A stretch of DNA of 62,510 nucleotides, taken from positions 1-62,510 of the forward strand of contig VAUL01000013.1 of NCBI GenBank assembly GCA_005774545.1, written 5' to 3'. The translations under genes were made by a program, and so were the position numbers. Source of the DNA: Deltaproteobacteria bacterium (GTDB taxonomy: Bacteria; Desulfobacterota; Desulfuromonadia; Desulfuromonadales; BM103). Shown one piece after another: positions 8,278-20,658 of the stretch (within the stretch, counting starts at the first letter, position 1; the number at the start of each line of letters is the position of its first letter). The notes beneath the pieces are model-generated. The model was not told the origin of the DNA and searched no databases. It was given only the letters and a program-made list of their open reading frames with translations.

Positions 8278-9458
8278 TCAGTCAGGATGCAGCGGCAAGG
8301 CAACCGTGAAACGAGTGTAACTGAGGGGGACACTTTCCACCCGCAGGTCACCGTCGTGCTGGCGCACGATTTCATGGCAGAGAGTCAGGCCGAGGCCGGT
8401 GCCGGTCCCGGCCGGTTTGGTGGTGAAAAACGGGTCGAAGATCTTGTCGATGATCTCCGGCGGGATCCCCGTGCCGGTGTCGTAGACTTCCAGGCACAGC
8501 CGTTGCTGGTCCTTTTCCTCCAGCAAGGCCGCACTGATGCGCAGTTGCTTGCCCGGATCGCTGCCGGGGAAACGGTCGTTCAGCGAATGGCATGCATTGA
8601 CCAACAGATTCAGAAGCAGTTGCTGGATCTGCTGTGATTCGACCGTAAGCTTCGGCAGGTTCTCGGGGATGCTGGTTTCCAATCGAATTCCGTGATTGAC
8701 CAGCTTGTCGCGAACAATGGTCAACACCGGGTCAAGGCAATCTGCGATACTGACGGTCTCGCGCTTCCTGTAGCCCGGATGGGAAATCGACAGCAGGGAT
8801 TCGACGATTCTGGCGATCCTGATCCCCTCCCTGTGGATCCGCTCGACGACCTCCAGGCAAACGTCGCCGGCGGGGAGGCGGTTTTTCAACAGTTCGGCAC
8901 AGTTGATGATCCCCGCAACCGGATTGTTGATTTCGTGGGCGACGCCGGAGGCCATCTGCCCCAGAGCCGACAGCCGTGCCATCTGCTGACTTCGCGCTTC
9001 GAGAGCCAGGCGTTCGGCGATTTCGTTCTCGAGGAGGGCCTTCTGCTGCATGAGCAGATCGTGCTGGGCGCGGACCTGGTCGTGGCGCTGTTTCATCTGG
9101 ATGTAGTTGCGCACCCGCAGCAGCAGATTTTCGATCTTGTACGGCTTGAGCAGATAGTCGACGACGCCGAGATTCATCCCGGCGACGTGGGTGACCGCCT
9201 CATTCAAACCGGTCAGGAAGAGAATCGGAATGTCCCGGAGCCGCTCTTCCTCGCGAATGATGCCGCAGACCTCGAAGCCGTTCAGGTGCGGCATCATTAC
9301 ATCCAGCAGGATGAGATCCGGCGGCGCGGTTTTGATCAGACGAATCGCTTCGTAACTGTCCTGGGTAGATTCGACCCGGTACTGTGCGCCGAGGATCTTC
9401 TCAAGCAGACGAAGATTGATCTGATCGTCGTCGACAACAAGGATGCGCGCCTCGCCGC

Positions 9459-9462
<4 letters not shown>
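8278..9462 (-). CDS. Receiver-domain sensor histidine kinase
   Basis: 394 residues from ATG 9462. An N-terminal receiver domain (D54 in LILLDVMMP) is followed by a coiled coil and a kinase core with H176 (GVAHEINNP), an N-box region and G-boxes ([15 protein letters not shown]). The kinase is therefore itself switched by phosphorylation. Its ATG overlaps the TGA of the upstream hybrid kinase (ATGA), implying translational coupling and a phosphorelay in which the hybrid could feed this receiver. No membrane segment, so cytoplasmic. Confidence 0.9.
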
Positions 9463-14207
<4,745 letters not shown>

Positions 14208-15280
14208 GGATCGTGCCTGTGGTGGTTGGTTTGGGGGGCGCCGCGGGGAGCCACTGGTTTCCAAACGGGCTTTTTCCATCATGCCGGCAACCTTGCCGTC
14301 TCGATGAGTGATTCACCCGGACGGCTTGACGAGTCGGCCGCCTGCTTCTCCCGCGGAGTCGACGGAGTTCTCCGCGGGGCTTGTTTCTGCCCGGGTCGCT
14401 GCTCTCCGTCAGCAGTCCGTCGCATCACTTGCCCATTTTGCAGGCACTCGGGAATCGGTTGCCGCTCTGCAAAATCCCGGGTTGCTGCCGGTCAGTTCAT
14501 GCCGCCCGGGAGAACTTCACGCCCGTTGATCGCCATGGCCGTTTTTGCTCTAAAAAGCACCGCCATTTTTTATTCTGGGTAAAATTCTGAGAAATTTATC
14601 AGATCGGATTGACCGGTCAAGCCGTTTTCGCAAGAAAGCCGGCGAGATTAAGATATTTATTTTGCAGATGGCATGCCAAGCAAGGCTGGCGCGCCCCCGT
14701 CCCATTGTGTATCCCCGGTCCCGGCTGCGCCCAATTGTCTCCGATGGCGGCTCTGACGGCATGAAGATGTTTTCAGTTGGCCCGGGCTGGAGCGGGAGGC
14801 TGGGGCGGGAGACAGGCAAGGCTACGGTTCAATGATGGGGGGGCATTTTTTTGGTTTTGGCGATTTTCCGACCAACCGGGCCGGCGTTCGAAGTGCTGAC
14901 GGGCGGGTGATGAAGCAAATATAATAGGGGGCTGGAATTGTCGGCAAAACTTCTCTTGCTGAATTGATTTTGTTGAGCGAATACGGTCAGCTACATAAGG
15001 CGAACCGCCTCGCGAGACGCCGGCTTCTTTTGGTGATTTTTCAACGAAAGTTGAGGAGGTGATTGATTCTGACGGACAAACCTTGCCTTTTTCAGGGGGT
15101 TATGTTAACGTCCACACAAGTTAAACGTTTGTGCAACAGTTTGCCGACACGATTATTCAGGTTAATCAGTCAGGGGAAACCACACAGGCTTTTTAAACCG
15201 TGTGGTTTTTTTATTTGTGATTCGCAGGCAGATTTGCACAGCAAGTACCGTGTTCTTCCGAACACAAAGGAGCGTTGCAA
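14208..15280. other. Long intergenic region and cold-shock gene leader
   Basis: About 1.07 kb with no convincing gene. The left part is GC-rich; 14540-15280 is markedly AT-richer. A GAGGAGGT sequence at 15053-15060 precedes a TTG-initiated frame that runs through a strong terminator-like hairpin and overlaps the csp start. It looks like an RNA leader or small RNA rather than a protein gene. csp genes commonly have long structured 5' leaders. Confidence 0.5.
15177..15213 (+). terminator. Terminator-like hairpin in the csp leader
   Basis: AAACCACAC pairs with GTGTGGTTT and is followed by an uninterrupted T run, 68 nt before the csp ATG. It could end a short RNA starting upstream or act as a conditional attenuator for csp. 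Confidence 0.7.
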
Positions 15281-15481
15281 ATGGTAGAAGGTACTGTGAA
15301 ATGGTTCAATGATGCGAAAGGCTTCGGCTTTATCCAGCAAGACAATGGTACGGATGTTTTCGTCCATTTCTCGCAGATCCAGGCGAGCGGCTTCAAGTCC
15401 CTCGGCGAAGGCGATCGCGTTCAGTTTGATGTCTCCGACGGCCCCAAGGGCGCGCAGGCATCGAATGTGTGCAGAATCTGA
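15281..15481 (+). CDS. Cold-shock protein (CspA family)
   Basis: 66 residues, a single OB-fold cold-shock domain that binds single-stranded RNA/DNA. Both RNA-binding motifs are intact: KGFGFI (RNP1) and VFVHF (RNP2), and the start GTVKWFN is classical. The ATG at 15281 follows AAGGAG by 8 nt. Terminators flank the gene on both sides, so it is monocistronic. Confidence 0.96.
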   Translation: MVEGTVKWFNDAKGFGFIQQDNGTDVFVHFSQIQASGFKSLGEGDRVQFDVSDGPKGAQASNVCRI

Positions 15482-15507
15482 TTTCTGCCCACGCGCCTGA
15501 TCAGGAT

Positions 15508-15540
15508 AGCCCTGCGGATATCCCGCAGGGCTATTTTTTT
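15508..15540 (+). terminator. Rho-independent terminator of csp
   Basis: AGCCCTGCGG and CCGCAGGGCT form a 10-bp stem with a short loop, followed by A and seven T. Confidence 0.92.
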
Positions 15541-15557
15541 CGCCCAAGGAGATCGAG

Positions 15558-15959
15558 ATGAAAAAAGCCGCGCAGTCGGTTGGGGACATCATTGACGCTC
15601 GCTGCACCAAGTGCCAGAAGGTCACCAATCACATAATCGTCGCCATCGCCGGCAACAAGCCCGCCAAGGTGCAGTGCAACACGTGCCAGGGCAACCATCG
15701 CTACCGCCCGCCCGAGGTCGTCCGGAAACCGCCCAAGCGGGTCAGCGATGCGCCGGTGGTCAAGCCGGAAGAGTGGGTTGACCTGGAAAATGCCAAAGGG
15801 AACATCGCCGCCAAAGACTACGATATGAACCTGAATTACCGGGCCGGATCAACCATCAGGCACCCGGACTTCGGTTTCGGTCTGGTGCAGAGGCTTTGCG
15901 GCAATCGCAAAATGGAAGTTCTCTTTGCGTCAGGCAAAAAAATCATGCGCTGCGGGTGA
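15558..15959 (+). CDS. Zinc-ribbon protein with C-terminal Tudor/CarD-like segment
   Basis: 133 residues. The N-terminus carries two CxxC knuckles (CTKC and CNTC) spaced like a zinc ribbon. The last 45 residues (STIRHPDFGFGLVQRL ... MEVLFASGKK) resemble the short Tudor-like beta barrel at the C-terminus of UvrD-type helicases and CarD-like proteins, which bind RNA polymerase. This suggests a small transcription- or RNA-associated factor. It lies directly after csp but behind its terminator; AAGGAGATCG precedes the ATG. Confidence 0.7.
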   Translation: MKKAAQSVGDIIDARCTKCQKVTNHIIVAIAGNKPAKVQCNTCQGNHRYRPPEVVRKPPKRVSDAPVVKPEEWVDLENAKGNIAAKDYDMNLNYRAGSTIRHPDFGFGLVQRLCGNRKMEVLFASGKKIMRCG

Positions 15960-15991
15960 CCGCAGGCCGCTACGGACTGCCAACCGAGCTT

Positions 15992-16026
15992 AAAGGGCCA
16001 TCTCTCTGAAGGAGGTGGCCCTTTTG
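15992..16026 (+). terminator. Terminator after the zinc-ribbon protein
   Basis: AAAGGGCCA pairs with TGGCCCTTT, followed by T, 33 nt past the stop. Confidence 0.75.
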
Positions 16027-16085
16027 CCGTCGCCGAACCGCCCCCGCCCCCGCGCCCGCCGCGATGCGCTGGAAGCGGTCTACAA

Positions 16086-16113
16086 AAAGGCCGCCTCTGA
16101 TGAGGCGGCCTTT
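16086..16113. terminator. Perfect 12-bp hairpin, terminator-like
   Basis: AAAGGCCGCCTC-TGAT-GAGGCGGCCTTT with A and T flanks on either side, so it could work in both directions. It lies between the zinc-ribbon gene and the minus-strand lipoprotein gene. Confidence 0.6.
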
Positions 16114-16212
16114 CTATCGGTGGGCGGGGCGGGTGGCAAAGGGACGGGTCGAGGAGGGTGTCCCGGTCGCCTGTATTTGGGGCTCTCACAAGAGCCGAGG
16201 CAAAATTGGAGG

Positions 16213-16242
16213 TAAAAAATGGCCGCCCGGTAGGGCGGCCAT
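16213..16242 (-). terminator. Terminator of the 16.3-kb lipoprotein gene
   Basis: On the minus strand ATGGCCGCCC-TACC-GGGCGGCCAT is followed by six T, 26 nt after the stop at 16268. Confidence 0.85.
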
Positions 16243-16267
16243 AACATCAGAGAGGGGGTTGACAAGA

Positions 16268-16708
16268 CTATTGGATGCTCTTGATCGTTCCTTTGTAACC
16301 GGTAACGGTTGCAGTTACTTTTTTGAAAAAGAAGTAGTCGTTGACTTCAAGAACATACGATGGGTGGACAATGATATCGGCATTCGCGCTCTTGACGGCG
16401 TTGTAGGCAGCTGCCGATTTCACCGCAGAGGTCGGGTCGAGGAGGCCGGCAAAACCGCCATCCCCGGCCCCGCTATAAGAAACGCCGTCGGCAAACTTGT
16501 TGTCGCCCCCGAACTTTATGAACCCGAACAGGATATTCATGGAGGACTTGGCGGAAATCTTCTCGCCGACAGCAATGTCTGCCTTCAGCGCGTTTGTGGC
16601 AAGGACCGGGTTGAGGGGGGCGCTCGGCTGATTCTGATTAATTGTCATGCAGCCAGACAGCAACGCAACGGCCAACGCAATTGTCACAAGGTGGACCATT
16701 TTACTCAT
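16268..16708 (-). CDS. Small lipoprotein of unknown function
   Basis: 146 residues. The signal peptide ends in LLSGC, a lipobox. The mature part is polar and Ser/Ala/Lys-rich with no recognised domain; the C-terminal half has a beta pattern (YVLEVNDYFFFKKVTATVTGYKG). Monocistronic with its own terminator. It lies next to an old mobile-element scar and may have been acquired. Confidence 0.7.
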   Translation of the reverse strand: MSKMVHLVTIALAVALLSGCMTINQNQPSAPLNPVLATNALKADIAVGEKISAKSSMNILFGFIKFGGDNKFADGVSYSGAGDGGFAGLLDPTSAVKSAAAYNAVKSANADIIVHPSYVLEVNDYFFFKKVTATVTGYKGTIKSIQ

Positions 16709-16960
16709 GTAACGCTCCTTTTAAGGTAGATGGGAAAAACACAGTGGCATGCCCCCCTCCCAAACCATGGGAAAATTTACCTTTACTAACCTGTCGCCCG
16801 GCTTTAGTCAACATGCATGAAGACATAACTCCTTGCCGTCATGGGGCGATGGCCGGCCCCGCCCTCCCCGCGAGCCGCGTACCGGACCTGCCCCGGAGCC
16901 CTGTTTTGCTGCCGGCGCCATGCTGTCGCCGACAGGGGGCTTCTGCGGGAGACGACTGGC

Positions 16961-16997
16961 AAGGGCTGGCGAACGGCTGCCCAGGGCCGGATTTGGA
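16961..16997. repeat. 37-bp direct repeat, copy 1
   Basis: Matches 18557-18593 at 36 of 37 positions (from AAGGGCTG through CCGGATTTGGA). The copies bracket the truncated integrase and the AT-rich lipoprotein gene, as old attachment sites would. Confidence 0.75.
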
Positions 16998-17024
16998 CCC
17001 TCGGCCCCCTGCTCCCGAAGGCGG
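16989..17024. repeat. Degenerate tRNA-Pro 3' fragment
   Basis: 31 of 36 positions match the part of tRNA-Pro(CGG) found at 42738-42771 (ending TGCTCCCGAAG). No complete tRNA can be folded. Probably a decayed attachment site. Confidence 0.5.
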
Positions 17025-17096
17025 CTGCCGCTGTGCCTGCAGGGCTGAGAGGGTCGCTCCCAAAGACGTTTGAGAGATAACGTTCAAGGGGGGCGG

Positions 17097-17213
17097 GCGA
17101 AGATGCAGCCCTATGCACTCCGTATCTGAGTATTCGGCTTCCCTGCTGGGGCTATTCATCGCGTGTGGAGGGGGGATCTCTATGGCGCGTTTGGTGAAGG
17201 TAAACGGCTTCAT
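17097..17213 (-). pseudogene. Truncated tyrosine integrase 5' end
   Basis: From ATG 17213, preceded by AGGAGG 8 nt away, the first 39 codons read like the N-terminal DUF4102 arm-binding part of phage/island integrases (FTFTKRAIE ... YSDTECIGLHLR). Homology stops there and no catalytic domain follows in any frame. The gene start is well preserved, so the deletion removed the rest. It points toward the degenerate tRNA-like fragment. Confidence 0.5.
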
Positions 17214-17386
17214 GGCTTGGACCTCCTTTTGTGGTCCTAGTCTGGGCTATTCTGCGGACGGATCCCGCAGGAGTAGTGTTTAGATGGATTCGCGGGATTA
17301 CGTTGCAGCAGTCCGGTCCAGGTCTGGTCCGGAGGGGAGTCCAGGAGTTGGGTTGAGAGCGCTGCTGGGGGGGCGCAGCAAAGGAA

Positions 17387-17412
17387 AAGGCCGAGGAGTG
17401 AGCCTCGGCCTT
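17387..17412 (-). terminator. Terminator of the 17.4-kb lipoprotein gene
   Basis: AAGGCCGAGG and CCTCGGCCTT form a 10-bp stem; on the minus strand it ends in TTTTCCTTT. Confidence 0.85.
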
Positions 17413-17436
17413 GAATTTCTATGACTAATTTATGTG

Positions 17437-18333
17437 TTATTTCGCTGCGAGAGACAGCGAATCAAGAAGTTTTGTCATGGCAAGTTCTATAAGCTCGTGA
17501 TTCGCTTGCGTATTAACGGGTTTTTCATCTATAACGCAGTTCCAGTTCCCCTGCTCAATACAAATCAATCCATCAATATTTGTAGACCTACAATCACTTT
17601 CATCGTCAATCGCATTGCTTATAACAAAAGAGCCATACTTTCTGGCATATTGAGCCCTTTTGGGGCCAAGCGCCATAGTAACAGGCTCATGGAATAAATC
17701 ACTTGATATTGCAGAAGATTGGCCTGTCCATAATACATTGCCATTATTGGAGTCAATCAATACTGCGTCAATGTTGGTAGAAAGAGGTTGATATTTTCTT
17801 GCGGAACATGACCCATTATCTAGGGTTAGCATCGGTGCTTTTTGAAACCCAAGTTCTATTGAGCGAAGCAATAATACCGCTGATGTATTGGTAGCTTTCC
17901 CCAAAATTAAGGCGGTCTGAAGTAGGGTCGACTTTCCTTTTTTATATAATTCATCAAGGCGACGTTGCACTTCTTTATCACTGGCAGCCGCCTCTAAAGA
18001 AGCTTGACTCACTGGTTGCCAATTGCTGTCGAGAAGGGCCTTCTCTGCGGCAGAAAGCGCGACATTGTAATCTGTGGTTTGAACGATTCCAGCCCGTGTT
18101 TCTCCAGATCGTGATGAATAATTATCGATCTCATTTGTTAGTGTCCCACTAACCTGTTCAATAGAAGTAGGGCTGAGCACTAAAATGCGTTTTGATGCAA
18201 GTGAAACTGGGCGTTTTGTTGATTTAACAGGCGGTGGCTGTGTTGGGTGAATAATGCCAGTTACTGTTGTGGCGGCACATCCAGATAAAAATAGACATAA
18301 AGCACAAAAAACAATTGCCCTGCGAGGAGTCAT
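17437..18333 (-). CDS. AT-rich lipoprotein, possibly CsgG/LpoB-like fold
   Basis: 298 residues. Signal peptide with lipobox LSGCA. The mature protein has the strand pattern of CsgG/LpoB-type periplasmic lipoproteins: RILVLSPT near the start, ALLDSNWQPVSQ, then AVLLLRSIELGF and DAVLIDSNNGNVLWTG. That fold match is a pattern impression, not a confirmed hit. Base composition is much more AT-rich than the host, and the gene lies between the 37-bp repeats, so it was probably brought in by the older element. Confidence 0.65.
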   Translation of the reverse strand: MTPRRAIVFCALCLFLSGCAATTVTGIIHPTQPPPVKSTKRPVSLASKRILVLSPTSIEQVSGTLTNEIDNYSSRSGETRAGIVQTTDYNVALSAAEKALLDSNWQPVSQASLEAAASDKEVQRRLDELYKKGKSTLLQTALILGKATNTSAVLLLRSIELGFQKAPMLTLDNGSCSARKYQPLSTNIDAVLIDSNNGNVLWTGQSSAISSDLFHEPVTMALGPKRAQYARKYGSFVISNAIDDESDCRSTNIDGLICIEQGNWNCVIDEKPVNTQANHELIELAMTKLLDSLSLAAK

Positions 18334-18556
18334 GTTAAATCCCCTTTCGAAAACCTATTGTTACTATCGGCAAATAACAGAATTTTTAAGGAAATGCAAG
18401 ATACCCATTCTTTCCCAAAAACAATTATTATTGCCACCGACGCCCCCGATGACTTGATGCCTCCACAGGGTATCTCCGCCCCGGACATGTCCCGGAGAGA
18501 AACCCCCAGACCAGAATCATGCTATGCCTGAAAGGGTGAATTCAGGAGGGTAGGCT

Positions 18557-18593
18557 AAGGGCTGCCGAACGGCTGCCCAGGGCCGGATTTGGA
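18557..18593. repeat. 37-bp direct repeat, copy 2
   Basis: Second copy of the repeat at 16961-16997, with one mismatch. It ends 52 nt before the left boundary of the large island. Confidence 0.75.
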
Positions 18594-18605
18594 GCGGAGA
18601 CAAAA

Positions 18606-18638
18606 AAAGAGAGCGACCCCGGGAAGGTCGCTCTCTTT
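18606..18638. terminator. Strong bidirectional hairpin
   Basis: AAAGAGAGCGACC pairs with GGTCGCTCTCTTT (13 bp), with an A run upstream and pyrimidines downstream. It lies 7 nt before the left island boundary. Confidence 0.75.
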
Positions 18639-18645
18639 CTATTGA

Positions 18646-18697
18646 TGGTCGGGGCGAGAGGATTTGAACCTCCGGCCCCCTGCTCCCGAAGCAGGTG
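18646..18697. repeat. attL: 52-bp copy of the tRNA-Pro 3' end
   Basis: Identical to 42721-42772, from the encoded CCA end of tRNA-Pro(CGG) through the anticodon stem-loop. Sequence diverges at once on both sides. With the integrase starting about 180 nt inside, this is the left attachment site of the island. 18698-18874 is non-coding and probably holds integrase arm sites. Confidence 0.92.
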
Positions 18698-18874
18698 GTA
18701 ATGCTTTCTCAGCTTGTTTCTCCTCGTCTCACATCATCCCTTGAATCGTTCGCAATATCTTGATTTCTCTTGGAATGCCTGCTAAAAGCTGTTTCAGGAA
18801 ATCTCAGGGCAGCTCACTGTTGCGCATCGAAAAACGGCAACAAAACGGCAACAAAATTTGGGGCAGGGGGTCTC

Positions 18875-20236
18875 ATGGCCGATCAATTGACTGACATGTT
18901 CATTCGCAAGCTTGTTCCCGCTGAGAAGGAATATACCCGTCGCGAAAAAGGGGGGTTCGGAGTCCGGGTACTCACCTCGGGGCGAAAGATATTCTTCTAT
19001 CTGTATCGACTTGATGGCCAGCGCAAATTCCTCAATCTTGGTACCTACAGGGAGAAGGGCTACCCCGACGGGCGAACTCTTGCGGAGGCACGCGCTAAAT
19101 ATGAGGCCGAGAGTTCCCAAGTGAAAGCGCTCAAGGCAGGACGTGCCGAGGGGGCCGATCCGGTAGCCATCAAGAAAAGGAAACGCGCCGAGAGGGAACT
19201 GGAGCGTAAGGCCCATACCATCGATGAACTCATCAAGGAGTATCTGACTCGGCATGCCAAAAAGTTCAAGCGATCATGGAAGGAAGACGAGCGGGTTCTT
19301 AACCTGGACGTCCTGCCGGTTTGGGGAAAGATGAAAGCCCATGAGATCACTAAGCGGGACGTGAACGTTTTGTTGGAGAAAATCGTCGACCGGGGCGCCC
19401 CGGTAATGGCCAACAATACCTTCAAGATCGTACGGCGAATGTTCAATTACGCTGTGGAGAAGGACATCCTCCTGTATTCTCCGGCAACAGGCGTCAAGAT
19501 GCCCTCACCCAAGATTGCCCGTCAGCGAGCCCTCTCCGAAGATGAGGTGAAAGCCATCTGGGCAAGTCTTGGTCCCGCGAATATTTCTGATCCAGTTCGT
19601 CGGGCACTGAAACTCATACTGGTGACCGCGCAACGTCCGGACGAAGTGGCCGGCATGCATGCTGGCGAAATAGATGACCGCTGGTGGACCATTCCCGGCG
19701 AGCGAACCAAGAACGGCAAGGCCCAGCGGGTTTACTTGACGAACTTGGCACTCGAACTGATCGACGGCGTGAAGTATGTCGACCCAGAGACCGGTGAGGA
19801 AAAGTCGAAGACCTTTATCTTCCCTTGCCCGCATAAGAAGAAAACCCAGCCAATCGGTCGCCATGCCTTGTCCAAGGCGATCCTCAATAATTGCCCGTCC
19901 GGCTGCATGAACAACTGCGAGAAGTGCGCGATCGAGGAGTGCAAGAAGGATGGGCGGGCGCTCAAGGAAAAGAACAGGCTGGGCATCCCCCATTTCGTTC
20001 CGCATGACTTACGGCGGACGGCGGCAACTTTCATGGCTCAGAACGGGGAGCTTGACGAGGTGATCGACGCCGTGCTGAATCATGTCAAGCAAGGGGTCAT
20101 CAAGGTTTACAATACCTACCGCTACGACAAGGAAAAGCAGGCAGCCCTTGAAGGGTGGGAGCGCAAATTGCGGGCGATCGTCAGTAATACCAAGACCGAC
20201 AACGTCGTGAGCATCAACAAACGACGCAAAGGATAA
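18875..20236 (+). CDS. int: Tyrosine recombinase (island integrase)
   Basis: 453 residues from ATG 18875 (GGCAGGGGG upstream); an earlier in-frame start at 18770 lacks support. An N-terminal DUF4102 arm-binding domain and SAM-like core-binding domain are followed by the catalytic domain with R254 (AQRPDE), H377-x-x-R380 (HDLRR) and the likely nucleophile Y412 (VYNTYRY). Between the first Arg and the His lies an unusual insertion with five cysteines (C340, C344, C348, C351, C356), probably a zinc site. It integrates and excises the 24-kb element at tRNA-Pro. Confidence 0.95.
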   Translation: MADQLTDMFIRKLVPAEKEYTRREKGGFGVRVLTSGRKIFFYLYRLDGQRKFLNLGTYREKGYPDGRTLAEARAKYEAESSQVKALKAGRAEGADPVAIKKRKRAERELERKAHTIDELIKEYLTRHAKKFKRSWKEDERVLNLDVLPVWGKMKAHEITKRDVNVLLEKIVDRGAPVMANNTFKIVRRMFNYAVEKDILLYSPATGVKMPSPKIARQRALSEDEVKAIWASLGPANISDPVRRALKLILVTAQRPDEVAGMHAGEIDDRWWTIPGERTKNGKAQRVYLTNLALELIDGVKYVDPETGEEKSKTFIFPCPHKKKTQPIGRHALSKAILNNCPSGCMNNCEKCAIEECKKDGRALKEKNRLGIPHFVPHDLRRTAATFMAQNGELDEVIDAVLNHVKQGVIKVYNTYRYDKEKQAALEGWERKLRAIVSNTKTDNVVSINKRRKG

Positions 20237-20658
20237 TTTGCAGACTGAGGGTACATTGTAATAGGTATCCCGGGAACGGGCGGTCTCTTTTCCGCCCGCT
20301 ACGATTATAGGCAGCATACGAGTGTCATGAAACAGGAGCATTGAGGACCATTTTGTATCGGTAGCGGATGGGGGACTGAGTATCGCGACGCAATCTGTGA
20401 GATAGGAGAAGCGCTGTATTTTCGTGGGACTATTAATGCTTTACTGAGTATCTTGGTGTTTGATAATAATTGTTTGTCTGGGGGCAGGACGGATCAATTC
20501 ACGGTGCAGGGCAGACGGATTGCCGGAGGGGATAGAGGATATACACAAGCCATCTTTGCTTGCCAATGGTGGCTTTTTCTGCGTTCATTGTCGCGTGTTT
20601 TATATTTAAACCTGCTGAGGTTGGCACTGCCAACGAGAAGGCTAGAATTGGAAATCAA
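20237..20658. other. Intergenic region between int and the STAND gene
   Basis: 422 nt, no convincing gene. It contains a 7-bp G/C inverted repeat (20277-20283 / 20292-20298) after int, without a clear T run, and probably the promoter for the STAND gene. Confidence 0.45.

Larger units (their letters stand above)
16709..17436. other. Gene-poor stretch with remains of an old integrated element
   Basis: 728 nt with no intact gene. It holds one copy of a 37-bp direct repeat, a degenerate tRNA-Pro-like fragment, and the first 39 codons of an integrase-like gene with a good ribosome site. Each is listed separately. Confidence 0.55.

Noticed and set aside
15063-15287. TTG-started 74-codon frame in the csp leader
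   Set aside because: It crosses a strong terminator hairpin, overlaps the csp start and has a ribosome site only 3 nt from the start codon; more likely RNA leader.
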